Shown here: positions 15,470 to 21,770 of the stretch, one piece after another
Layout: the number at the start of each line of letters is the position of its first letter
Position numbering within the stretch: the stretch's first letter is position 1
Assembly (NCBI GenBank): GCA_937898665.1
Contig: CALEIY010000007.1
Location: 1-42,763, forward strand
DNA: 42,763 nucleotides
Reading direction: 5' to 3'
Source: Candidatus Bathyarchaeota archaeon
Lineage (GTDB): Archaea; Thermoproteota; Bathyarchaeia; TCS64; B23
Program-made: the position numbers and the translations under genes
The notes under the pieces: model-generated
Databases searched by the model: none
What the model saw: the letters and a program-made list of their open reading frames with translations, nothing else
What the model was told of the DNA's origin: nothing

Positions 15470-16534
15470 ATGCATCATCCTCAGCTGTCTGGATCTTATT
15501 ATGAGATGGGTTTCAAGTATGGTAGTATCTTGAAGAGAGTTGGTTATCAGATGCCGAGGATTTCGGAGGAGATGCGTAGGTTTGCGAAGGAGTGTGAGGC
15601 GGAGGTTAAACGGGTTTTCCCCGAAATCCTAGAGGAGCTTCAAGGCCTCGCCGATGGATGTGAAATCTCCTATGAAGATTTAAAGGCCTTCTTTCTATCG
15701 TTGGATTCGGGAGAGCATGAGCATGAATCCTGCAGCATTTTTGCCTCCTCATCCCCCCAACCCATCCTTGGCAGAAACTACGACTTCTACTATGCCTATA
15801 AGAAGTATGCGCAGACATGCTTGACGATGCCAAGGGATGCATACTGGAGTTTAGGCAATTCAACCATATTCATCGGAAAGGAGGATGGAATAAATGAGGC
15901 TGGAGTAGCCATAGGCGTATCTGTCATTCGCATTAAGGAGATTAGACCTGGAGTAAACTGGTTCATAGCTGTTCGAGCCATCTTAGATAAATGCTCCAAC
16001 GTCTCCGAAGCCAAAAAATTCCTTTCAAACATCAAATTTTCCACCGGTAACAATTACCTGCTAATAGATGAAAGTGGAGACATGGCCGTCGTCGAGGCCT
16101 CTCCACAAAGAGTAAGGGTGAGAGAAAAATTTGAGGAGGACTTCCTAATCGCAACCAACCATTTCATACATCCAGATATGAAGGATTTTGAAAACATTAA
16201 GGAGAGACCACCTACATCCATGATGAGATATGAACGTATAAAAGAAATCATAAAGCTCAACAACGGAAAAGTCGACATCGAGCTGGCTAAGAAGATACTA
16301 TCAGACCATAAGGGATCCGTCTGCTCCCACGTGAAAGCGATAAAGCTAGGAACATTATGGTCTTTCATAGCACTTCCAAGAGAGAGGAAAGCACTAATAG
16401 CAGAGGGACATCCATGCAAGGCACATTACAAGGAGGATAAAAGACTAAAACAAGCGTTGATGAAGAGGGGGAGGTTCCAAGCCCCGGGCGGGATTCGAAC
16501 CCGCGGCCAACAGCTTACGAGGCTGCCGCTCTGA
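15470..16534 (+). CDS. peptidase C45-like (acyl-CoA:6-APA acyltransferase family) hydrolase, 3' end altered
   Basis: An Ntn-hydrolase-fold protein of the C45 family. The nucleophile candidate is Cys88 in ESCSIFAS, followed by ILGRNYDF near 100 (the family RNxDF motif), GNNYLLIDESGDMAVVEASP near 200 and ATNHF near 230. Members undergo autoproteolysis before the Cys and hydrolyse or transfer amide-linked acyl groups. ATG 15470 with GGTGTGAGG before it is preferred over GTG 15464. The frame has no stop before the tRNA-Thr gene: the last 18 or so residues (after about 337) are antisense tRNA, so the native C terminus was probably lost or replaced. Codon use is AT-richer than the neighbours, which suggests transfer. 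Confidence 0.75.
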   Translation: MHHPQLSGSYYEMGFKYGSILKRVGYQMPRISEEMRRFAKECEAEVKRVFPEILEELQGLADGCEISYEDLKAFFLSLDSGEHEHESCSIFASSSPQPILGRNYDFYYAYKKYAQTCLTMPRDAYWSLGNSTIFIGKEDGINEAGVAIGVSVIRIKEIRPGVNWFIAVRAILDKCSNVSEAKKFLSNIKFSTGNNYLLIDESGDMAVVEASPQRVRVREKFEEDFLIATNHFIHPDMKDFENIKERPPTSMMRYERIKEIIKLNNGKVDIELAKKILSDHKGSVCSHVKAIKLGTLWSFIALPRERKALIAEGHPCKAHYKEDKRLKQALMKRGRFQAPGGIRTRGQQLTRLPL

Positions 16535-16553
16535 CCATCTGAGCTACCGGGGC
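16480..16553 (-). tRNA. tRNA-Thr (anticodon CGU)
   Basis: On the minus strand the sequence folds into a full cloverleaf. A 7-bp acceptor stem pairs GCCCCGG with CCGGGGC. The D arm is GCTC...GAGC, the anticodon arm GCAGC-CTCGTAA-GCTGT with anticodon CGT, and the T arm GCGGG-TTCGAAT-CCCGC. The base after the acceptor stem is T, the discriminator of archaeal tRNA-Thr. CCA is not encoded and there is no intron. It reads Thr codon ACG. Confidence 0.95.
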
Positions 16554-16574
16554 CTTTCAAGATATATCTGGGGG

Positions 16575-16585
16575 CTTTTATTAAG
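16575..16585 (-). promoter_or_regulatory. TATA box of tRNA-Thr
   Basis: Minus-strand CTTAATAAAAG lies 22-32 bp upstream of the tRNA 5' end, the standard distance for an archaeal stable-RNA promoter. Confidence 0.55.
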
Positions 16586-16629
16586 GATATGGGTTATGCT
16601 CTGCGAGGAAGCCTCACCGGTGGATCGGC

Positions 16630-17658
16630 TTGATAGGGGTTTTGGAGGCTAAGTATCCCTTCCTCGATAGGGCTGTGGAGATAGTTGGAGCCCTCGGACT
16701 TAGGCTTGAGGAGCTTGCCAGCCTCGGCGACGTCGTGGATAGAGGGTTTGAACGGGTCTCCGAGGCGATTCTCAGGGGGGTTGTCAGCTATAGGGGGGAG
16801 AATCCCGAGGTGGAGATGCTCTCCTTCCCCGTAGCCCTCATGTTCGTCTCCCTCATTGGAGACCCCTTCCTAGACCGCCGATACGCATTGGCTGAGGGGA
16901 AGAGGGCCTATAGGCTGTTGAGGGAGGAGCCTGAAGAGGTTATAGCTGAGGTGGCGAAGAACTTCAACTGGAATATAAGGCTGAGGAGAGTCATCTTAGA
17001 CGGGCAGCTCTACTCCTTCGAGCTCCACTTTGTAGATTATCTGCGGAATGCATCGGGATTCCATGAGGATAAGTGGAAGCTGGTGAATAGACTGATGAGA
17101 AGCGGCTACGTGCTATTGACGAAGGCTGAGGCCGCCAGGCTGCTGGAATGTGAGGTTGAGAACCTCATCCTCAGAAGGGTCTCAAGGCATCGAAGGGTGG
17201 AGCTCCCAGGGGAGCTGGAGAAACGAATTGAGATGCTTAAAAAGCTGCTTGAGGAGCATAGAGGCCAAATAGGCGGTGAAACACTTCCAGAAAGAGTTGA
17301 CGTCGAGGCCTTCCCACCCTGCATTAGACAGATCTTCGAGGCCGTCTTAGCTGGGAGGAAGGCGTCGCATATGGAGAGATTCGCCCTCGTCTCCTTCCTC
17401 CTGAACGCTGGTATGAGCATAGAGGAGACGGCGGAACTCTTCACCTCCATAAGCGACTTCGACCCCGAGATGACCCGATACCAAGTTGAGCATATAGCCG
17501 GCCTAAGGGGGAGCAGAACCAAATATAAGCCTCCAAACTGCGACACATTGAAGACGCATGGCATCTGCCAAAACCCCGACAACCTATGCGGAAGGGTGAG
17601 GAACCCCATAACCTACTACATCATAAAGGCCAGGAGGAGGCGGAGGAGAAAGCCATAA
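16630..17658 (+). CDS. priL: DNA primase large subunit
   Basis: A 342-residue regulatory subunit of the archaeal/eukaryotic primase, which works with PriS to make primers at the fork. The N-terminal two-thirds is helical. The C-terminal domain carries the four cysteines that bind the [4Fe-4S] cluster: FPPCIRQ near 228, then PPNCDTLKTHGIC near 303-314 and NLCGR near 320. The tail ends in a run of Arg/Lys. The start is TTG 16630 or TTG 16642; no ATG is close. The HEPN-MNT pair separates it from priS on the same strand. Confidence 0.92.
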   Translation: MIGVLEAKYPFLDRAVEIVGALGLRLEELASLGDVVDRGFERVSEAILRGVVSYRGENPEVEMLSFPVALMFVSLIGDPFLDRRYALAEGKRAYRLLREEPEEVIAEVAKNFNWNIRLRRVILDGQLYSFELHFVDYLRNASGFHEDKWKLVNRLMRSGYVLLTKAEAARLLECEVENLILRRVSRHRRVELPGELEKRIEMLKKLLEEHRGQIGGETLPERVDVEAFPPCIRQIFEAVLAGRKASHMERFALVSFLLNAGMSIEETAELFTSISDFDPEMTRYQVEHIAGLRGSRTKYKPPNCDTLKTHGICQNPDNLCGRVRNPITYYIIKARRRRRRKP

Positions 17659-17663
17659 CAGGG

Positions 17664-17718
17664 TTATAAATTTCCTCAGATGTTAATGGTGGCGCTAACA
17701 TAATGATAAAGGGCGCCA
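17664..17718 (+). promoter_or_regulatory. promoter and putative operator of the HEPN-MNT pair
   Basis: A TATA box TTATAAAT (17664-17671) is followed about 25 bp later by an interrupted inverted repeat, TGGCGC (17690-17695) and GCGCCA (17713-17718). The repeat would straddle the transcription start (near 17695). This arrangement suits autorepression by the toxin-antitoxin complex, which is inference. Confidence 0.45.
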
Positions 17719-17761
17719 AACCTAGCAAGCTTTAATGGGGGGTCGGGGAAGTCCCTTATTG

Positions 17762-18166
17762 ATGCGTAGAGAGGCGAGGAACTGGTATGATGGGGCCCTC
17801 ATAGATCTGGAGGAGGCCAGGTCTGCCCTTGAGGGAGGGAGGCCAAACTGGGCCCTCTTCGCAGCCCATCAAGCCGTCGAGAAAGCTCTGAAGGCGGCCA
17901 TAGTGGCTCTGAGGAGGGAGAGGCCCCCGAGAACCCACGACCTCACCGAGCTTTACAGGGCCTCCGGACTGGAGCTGGGGGAGGATTCCATAGCCCTCTC
18001 TGAGCTTACCCCATACTACACGGTGGCGAGATATCCAAACGCCGGATTGGAGAGGCCCTGGGAGGGGATATCGAGGGAGCTGGCCTCCCGACTTCTGGAG
18101 GCAGCTAAGAGGATCGTGGAGGTGGTGGGGGAGGAGATTGACCGAGGAAATACCGAGGGAGATTAG
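17762..18166 (+). CDS. HEPN domain protein (putative toxin of HEPN-MNT pair)
   Basis: A 134-residue helical HEPN-domain protein from ATG 17762; an upstream in-frame ATG at 17735 would add 9 residues. The opening ARNWYDGALIDLEEARSALEGGRPNWALFAAHQAVEKALKA is the classic HEPN start. The motif RPPRTH (R-x4-H, about residues 54-59) followed by DLTELY is the ribonuclease signature of active HEPN toxins. HEPN-MNT pairs act as toxin-antitoxin modules: HEPN cleaves RNA and the nucleotidyltransferase AMPylates it. The 3' end overlaps the MNT gene by 29 bp, so translation is coupled. Confidence 0.88.
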   Translation: MRREARNWYDGALIDLEEARSALEGGRPNWALFAAHQAVEKALKAAIVALRRERPPRTHDLTELYRASGLELGEDSIALSELTPYYTVARYPNAGLERPWEGISRELASRLLEAAKRIVEVVGEEIDRGNTEGD

Positions 18167-18464
18167 AGGATACCTAGATGGATTATTGAGGAAGTTGAGG
18201 GGTGTAGACCCCCATGTTGAGGTCTATCTCATCGGCAGCTATGCGAGGGGGGATTGGCTGAGGGATAGCGACATAGACCTCATCATCGTCTCAAAGGCCT
18301 TCAAAGGCCTAGATTTGGGGAGGAGATATAGATTGGTTAAGGAGTTGGCCGGAGCTGGCTTCGGCCTAGACCTATTAACCTACACCCCAGAGGAGTTTAA
18401 GAAGATGAAGAAGAGAAGCATCATAATTCAAGACGCATTAGAATACGCCATAAGACTCTGTTAG
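18138..18464 (+). CDS. minimal nucleotidyltransferase (MNT, putative antitoxin)
   Basis: A 108-residue minimal nucleotidyltransferase of the DNA polymerase beta superfamily. The catalytic signature is complete: GSYARGDWLRDSDIDLIIV (about residues 33-51) contains GSYARG and the DxD aspartates of SDIDL. In characterised HEPN-MNT systems the MNT partner transfers AMP to a tyrosine of the HEPN protein and silences it. Translation starts at TTG 18138 inside the HEPN gene; no ATG is suitably placed. The C-terminal KKMKKRSIIIQDALEYA helix is typical of the family. Confidence 0.88.
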   Translation: MTEEIPREIRGYLDGLLRKLRGVDPHVEVYLIGSYARGDWLRDSDIDLIIVSKAFKGLDLGRRYRLVKELAGAGFGLDLLTYTPEEFKKMKKRSIIIQDALEYAIRLC

Positions 18465-18517
18465 GCAAAGAGGATAAACCTAGGAGATTTAAGACGGCTC
18501 ACCCCTTTAAAGGCTGG

Positions 18518-19738
18518 ATGGCCGCTGAGAGGGAGATACAATTCATCTCCGAGAAGTTTAGGGAATTCTACGCTAGGGGGAGGATCGAGACGCCGAGGGA
18601 GATGGAGCGCCGAGAATTCGGCTTCATCCCCTTCGGCGCCAAGGCGATGTTTAGGCATCTCTCCTTCTCAACTCCTGAGGACCTGAGGCTTTACCTCGTT
18701 GAGAATACGCCGGCCCATGTCTACTACTCCTCAGCCTACTATGAGAATCCGGAGGCTGAGATGGAGAGGAAGGGTTGGCTGGGGGCCGACCTCATCTTCG
18801 ATATAGACGCCGATCACATAGAGACCCCCTGCAAGGCTGAGCATGATAGATGGCGATGTAAGGGATGCGGATTAGAGGGGAGGGGGGAGACACCTGAAAG
18901 CTGTCCACGATGTGGAGGCATATCCTTCGAGGAGGAGAAATGGATATGTAATCGATGCCTCGACGCCGCGAGGCATGAGGCTCAAAAGCTGCTGGACATA
19001 CTCATCGGAGACTTCGGCTTCTCCCCCCTCGATGAGCTGGAGGTTAGCTTCACGGGGCATAGAGGCTACCATATCCACGTCTCAAGCCCCAATATCAGAG
19101 AGCTGGATCAGCCGGCTCGAAGGGAGATCGTCGACTACATCCTGGGAACGGGGATAAAGGCTGAGCTACACGGCTTTAAGCCCTCCCTTGAACGACTGAC
19201 CACGGGTGAAGGAGGATGGAGGGATCGATTGATTAAAGCACTCTACGACTACCTGGAGGAGGCTGATCTCAAGGCCCTCATGGAGGCTGGTCTGAGCAGG
19301 GCTACAGCCTCGAAAATCCTGGAGATCAAGGATAGACTCCTCCAAATTCTATGGGATGGAAGGCCAAGCCTAGTCCTGAGACTCATCAGGAGGAGAACCC
19401 TAGATAAATTGGTGGAGGCAGCCGTGGGGAGAGAGGCCTCAGCGATAGACACCGTCGTCACCACCGATCTACATAGGTTGATAAGGCTTCCAGGAACATT
19501 ACATGGGAAGACAGGTCTCATAGCTCAGAGGGTCTCCGTGGAGGGCCTCGACGATTACGACCCCCTGGTGGAGGCCGTCGCCTTTAAGGGTGGAAGCCTT
19601 AAGGTCTATGTGGAGAGGGCGCCGAGATTCAGCATCGGAGGCGCCCTCTACGGCCCCTACATTGGGGAAGAGGTGGAGCTGCCTATGGAGGCGGCGCTCT
19701 ACCTCCTCTGTAAGGGGGCGGCGAGGTTAGCGGGATGA
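18518..19738 (+). CDS. priS: DNA primase small (catalytic) subunit
   Basis: A 406-residue archaeal/eukaryotic primase catalytic subunit. The metal-binding aspartates are in LIFDIDADH (Asp95, Asp97), SFTGHRGYHIHVSSPN (about 180-195) is the nucleotide-binding motif, and DLHRLIRLPGTLHGKTG (about 313-329) completes the active site. Between these lie many metal ligands: Cys105, His109, Cys114 and Cys117 match the known zinc site, and Cys129, Cys132, Cys144 and Cys147 suggest a second zinc ribbon. A TATA-like CCTTTAAAGG at 18504-18513 lies only a few bases upstream of ATG 18518, too close for a leaderless start, so an upstream promoter is likely. The gene overlaps gins15 by 4 bp. Confidence 0.94.
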   Translation: MAAEREIQFISEKFREFYARGRIETPREMERREFGFIPFGAKAMFRHLSFSTPEDLRLYLVENTPAHVYYSSAYYENPEAEMERKGWLGADLIFDIDADHIETPCKAEHDRWRCKGCGLEGRGETPESCPRCGGISFEEEKWICNRCLDAARHEAQKLLDILIGDFGFSPLDELEVSFTGHRGYHIHVSSPNIRELDQPARREIVDYILGTGIKAELHGFKPSLERLTTGEGGWRDRLIKALYDYLEEADLKALMEAGLSRATASKILEIKDRLLQILWDGRPSLVLRLIRRRTLDKLVEAAVGREASAIDTVVTTDLHRLIRLPGTLHGKTGLIAQRVSVEGLDDYDPLVEAVAFKGGSLKVYVERAPRFSIGGALYGPYIGEEVELPMEAALYLLCKGAARLAG

Positions 19739-20295
19739 AGGGCGCCTATAACCGCCTCTTCGAGGCGTGGAGGAGGGAGCGCTGGAGCAGGGAGCTCCAG
19801 AGACTTCCAGACGGCTTCCTGGAGGAGATGAGGGAGTACGCCCAGAGGCTTCGAGAGCAGGGTAGGATGGTGGATAGAAGCTCCCTCATAGGGAGGATAG
19901 CTGAGAGGGAGAGGGAGAACGCGGAGCGCATGTGGAGGGAGCTGCTGGAGCTTAGGGTGAGGAAGATCATCGAGGCAGTCCTAGAGGGGAGGGCCATCCC
20001 AATTGAGAACCTCACACCGGAGGAGAAGGGGCTTCACGCCGGCATAGGGAGGCTGATAGCCGAACATCTAGAGAAGATGAGGAGCACCCCAACCCGGGGG
20101 GTCTCCATACCTAGGGGTAAACCCCCTAAAGGGATGAAGGTCGTCAGATTCCTCCAATCCACACCCGCCATCATAGGGGTTGACATGAAGACCTACGGCC
20201 CCTTCAAGGCGGAGGATGTGGCCCTGCTACCGGAGGAGAATGCTGAAAACCTAATAAGGAGGGGCATCGCAAAGGAAGTGGAGACTGGGGGATGA
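19735..20295 (+). CDS. gins15: GINS complex subunit, Gins15/51 type
   Basis: A 186-residue replication protein. The first 115 residues are helical (GINS A domain), with LEEMREYAQRLREQGRMVDRSSLIGRIAERERENAERMW. After a proline/glycine linker the last 50 residues form the small beta-rich B domain: MKVVRFLQSTPAIIGVD, GPFKAEDVALLPEENAENLIRRGIA. The A-then-B order is that of Gins15 (Gins51). It would join MCM and Cdc45/RecJ in the replicative helicase. Position after priS, with ATGA overlap, is the usual archaeal arrangement and supports the call. It overlaps rpl44e by 4 bp as well. Confidence 0.85.
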   Translation: MKGAYNRLFEAWRRERWSRELQRLPDGFLEEMREYAQRLREQGRMVDRSSLIGRIAERERENAERMWRELLELRVRKIIEAVLEGRAIPIENLTPEEKGLHAGIGRLIAEHLEKMRSTPTRGVSIPRGKPPKGMKVVRFLQSTPAIIGVDMKTYGPFKAEDVALLPEENAENLIRRGIAKEVETGG

Positions 20296-20567
20296 AGGTT
20301 CCAAGGGAGATTAAGAGCTACTGCCCTCGATGCAGGACCCATACAGTCTTCACCGTCACCCTATACAAGGCGGGTAAACGGCGTAAGCTGAGCTGGGGTG
20401 AGCGGAGACACGAGGAGGAGAAGCATGGATACGGTGGACAGAAGTATCCGATACTACGGAGGAAGGCGAAGACGACGAAGAAGCAGACCCTGAAGATAAG
20501 ATGTAAGGAGTGCGGCTACATCATTCATCGAAAGGGGATAAGGATGAAGCGTATAGAGGTGGTCTAA
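20292..20567 (+). CDS. rpl44e: ribosomal protein L44e (eL42)
   Basis: A 91-residue zinc-ribbon protein of the large subunit. KVPREIKSYCPRCRTHTVFTV at the N terminus and IRCKECGYI near residues 70-78 supply the four zinc cysteines, and YGGQKYPILRRKAKTTKK between them is the family core that touches the tRNA E site. Overlaps exist at both ends: ATGA with gins15, and TAATG with rps27e. So gins15, L44e and S27e belong to one transcription unit. Confidence 0.96.
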   Translation: MKVPREIKSYCPRCRTHTVFTVTLYKAGKRRKLSWGERRHEEEKHGYGGQKYPILRRKAKTTKKQTLKIRCKECGYIIHRKGIRMKRIEVV

Positions 20568-20761
20568 TGAGCTGGGAAGACCTCATCCCAAGGCCTACAT
20601 CGAAGTTTCTAAGGGTGAGATGTCGAAACTGCCAGAGCGAGAAGATCATCTTCAGCCACGCCTCAAGGGTTATAAGATGCGACAATTGTGGTGAGATCCT
20701 CGCAGAGCCGACGGGTGGGAAGGCGAAGATATACGGCGAGATCATAAAGGAGCTGGGGTGA
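20567..20761 (+). CDS. rps27e: ribosomal protein S27e (eS27)
   Basis: A 64-residue zinc-ribbon protein of the small subunit. Two CxxC pairs, RVRCRNCQSEKIIFSHAS and IRCDNCGEILAEPTGGKA, form the zinc site and are strongly conserved. The frame is open further upstream, but homology begins at MSWEDLIPRP, so the start is ATG 20567, overlapping the L44e stop (TAATG). It is followed by aIF2-alpha after 6 bp, the standard archaeal order. Confidence 0.95.
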   Translation: MSWEDLIPRPTSKFLRVRCRNCQSEKIIFSHASRVIRCDNCGEILAEPTGGKAKIYGEIIKELG

Positions 20762-20767
20762 AACCCC

Positions 20768-21550
20768 TTGATAGGTAGACCCGAATGGCCTGAGGTGGGG
20801 GAACTCGTCGTCGCAACCGTCAGGCGCATCGAGAGCTATGGAGCCTACGTCACCCTAGACGAATATGACGACAAGGAGGGGCTGCTCCACATCTCCGAGA
20901 TCAGCCCATCATGGGTGAGGAACATAAGAGACTTCGTCAGGGAGGGGCAGAAGGTCGTATTACAGGTCTTGAGAGTGGACAAGGCGAGGGGCGAGATCGA
21001 CCTATCGCTGAGGAGGGTGTCAAGAGATGAGCGGAGACGTAAGATGAAGAGCTGGAAGCAGGAGCGAAGAGCCGAGACCATACTGATGATGGCCGCGGAG
21101 AAGCTGGGCATCGACGAGGAGGAGGCCTACAGGGAGGGCTTGAAGATCCTAGAGCACTATGGCAGCCTATATACGGGCCTGGAGGCGGCGGTTAGAAGGG
21201 GCGTTGAGGCCCTGCTCTCGGCGGGAGTCTCAAAGCGTATGGCTGAGACGCTCACCGAGATAAGTAGGGAGAAGATCACGCTGAAGGGAGTTACGATCCA
21301 CGGCTTCTTCAAGGCGGTCTCCACGGAGCCCAACGGCGTCGAGATCATCAAGGAGGCCCTACTGAAGGGTAAGAGGGCGGCGGAGGCTCAGGGCGTGGAG
21401 GTCTCCATCTACGCCATTGGGGCGCCTAGATACAGAGTGGAGGTGAGGGCTGAGGACTATAAGAAAGCAGAGGCCGCCCTTAAGGTTATGATCCAGGCGG
21501 CGGAGGCAGCCTGGCATGGAGGGGGAGAAATCTCCTTCCAGAGGGAGTAG
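20768..21550 (+). CDS. eif2a: translation initiation factor 2 alpha subunit (aIF2-alpha)
   Basis: A 260-residue subunit of the heterotrimeric factor that delivers initiator Met-tRNA to the small ribosomal subunit. An S1 RNA-binding domain lies at residues 8-85 (GELVVATVRRIESYGAYVTL, GLLHISEIS, GEIDLSLRRVS). A helical middle domain follows (about 90-170), then the alpha/beta domain (about 175-255) that binds the gamma subunit. The start is TTG 20768. It lies between rps27e and nop10, the conserved archaeal neighbourhood. Confidence 0.96.
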   Translation: MIGRPEWPEVGELVVATVRRIESYGAYVTLDEYDDKEGLLHISEISPSWVRNIRDFVREGQKVVLQVLRVDKARGEIDLSLRRVSRDERRRKMKSWKQERRAETILMMAAEKLGIDEEEAYREGLKILEHYGSLYTGLEAAVRRGVEALLSAGVSKRMAETLTEISREKITLKGVTIHGFFKAVSTEPNGVEIIKEALLKGKRAAEAQGVEVSIYAIGAPRYRVEVRAEDYKKAEAALKVMIQAAEAAWHGGGEISFQRE

Positions 21551-21552
21551 CC

Positions 21553-21738
21553 TTGGTATGGCTTCTGAGATACTGCGATCACTGTGACAGATATACGCTT
21601 AGGGAGAGATGCCCCCTCTGCGGAGGGGAGGTTCGAATCCCCCATCCAGCCAAATTCTCCCTCGATGACCGTTATCAGCGTTATAAGTTATTGATGAGGA
21701 GGATGGCGCAGGAGAAGGCCTCCTCACAAAATTTTTAA
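21553..21738 (+). CDS. nop10: H/ACA ribonucleoprotein component Nop10
   Basis: A 61-residue protein that joins Cbf5, Gar1 and L7Ae in H/ACA-guided RNA pseudouridylation. Two CxxC pairs, YCDHCDRYTLRERCPLCGG, bind zinc, and the conserved PAKFSLDDRYQRYKLLMRR helix/linker contacts Cbf5. It starts at TTG 21553, two bases after the aIF2-alpha stop. It ends the replication-translation operon; a new promoter for the ATPase genes lies over its 3' end. Confidence 0.94.
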   Translation: MVWLLRYCDHCDRYTLRERCPLCGGEVRIPHPAKFSLDDRYQRYKLLMRRMAQEKASSQNF

Positions 21739-21760
21739 TGAAACCCGCTTCATATAGGTG
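21728..21760 (+). promoter_or_regulatory. promoter of atpI-atpK
   Basis: TATA-like AATTTTTAATG (21729-21739) overlaps the nop10 stop codon. The ribosome binding site TAGGTGAGC (21755-21763) precedes the atpI start at 21771. Initiation near 21755 would leave a very short leader. Confidence 0.4.
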
Positions 21761-21770
21761 AGCTAACTTG

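Noticed and set aside
16483-16534. C-terminal residues of the C45 frame as native protein
   Set aside because: They are the antisense translation of the tRNA-Thr 3' half, a well-known artefact pattern in annotated proteins.
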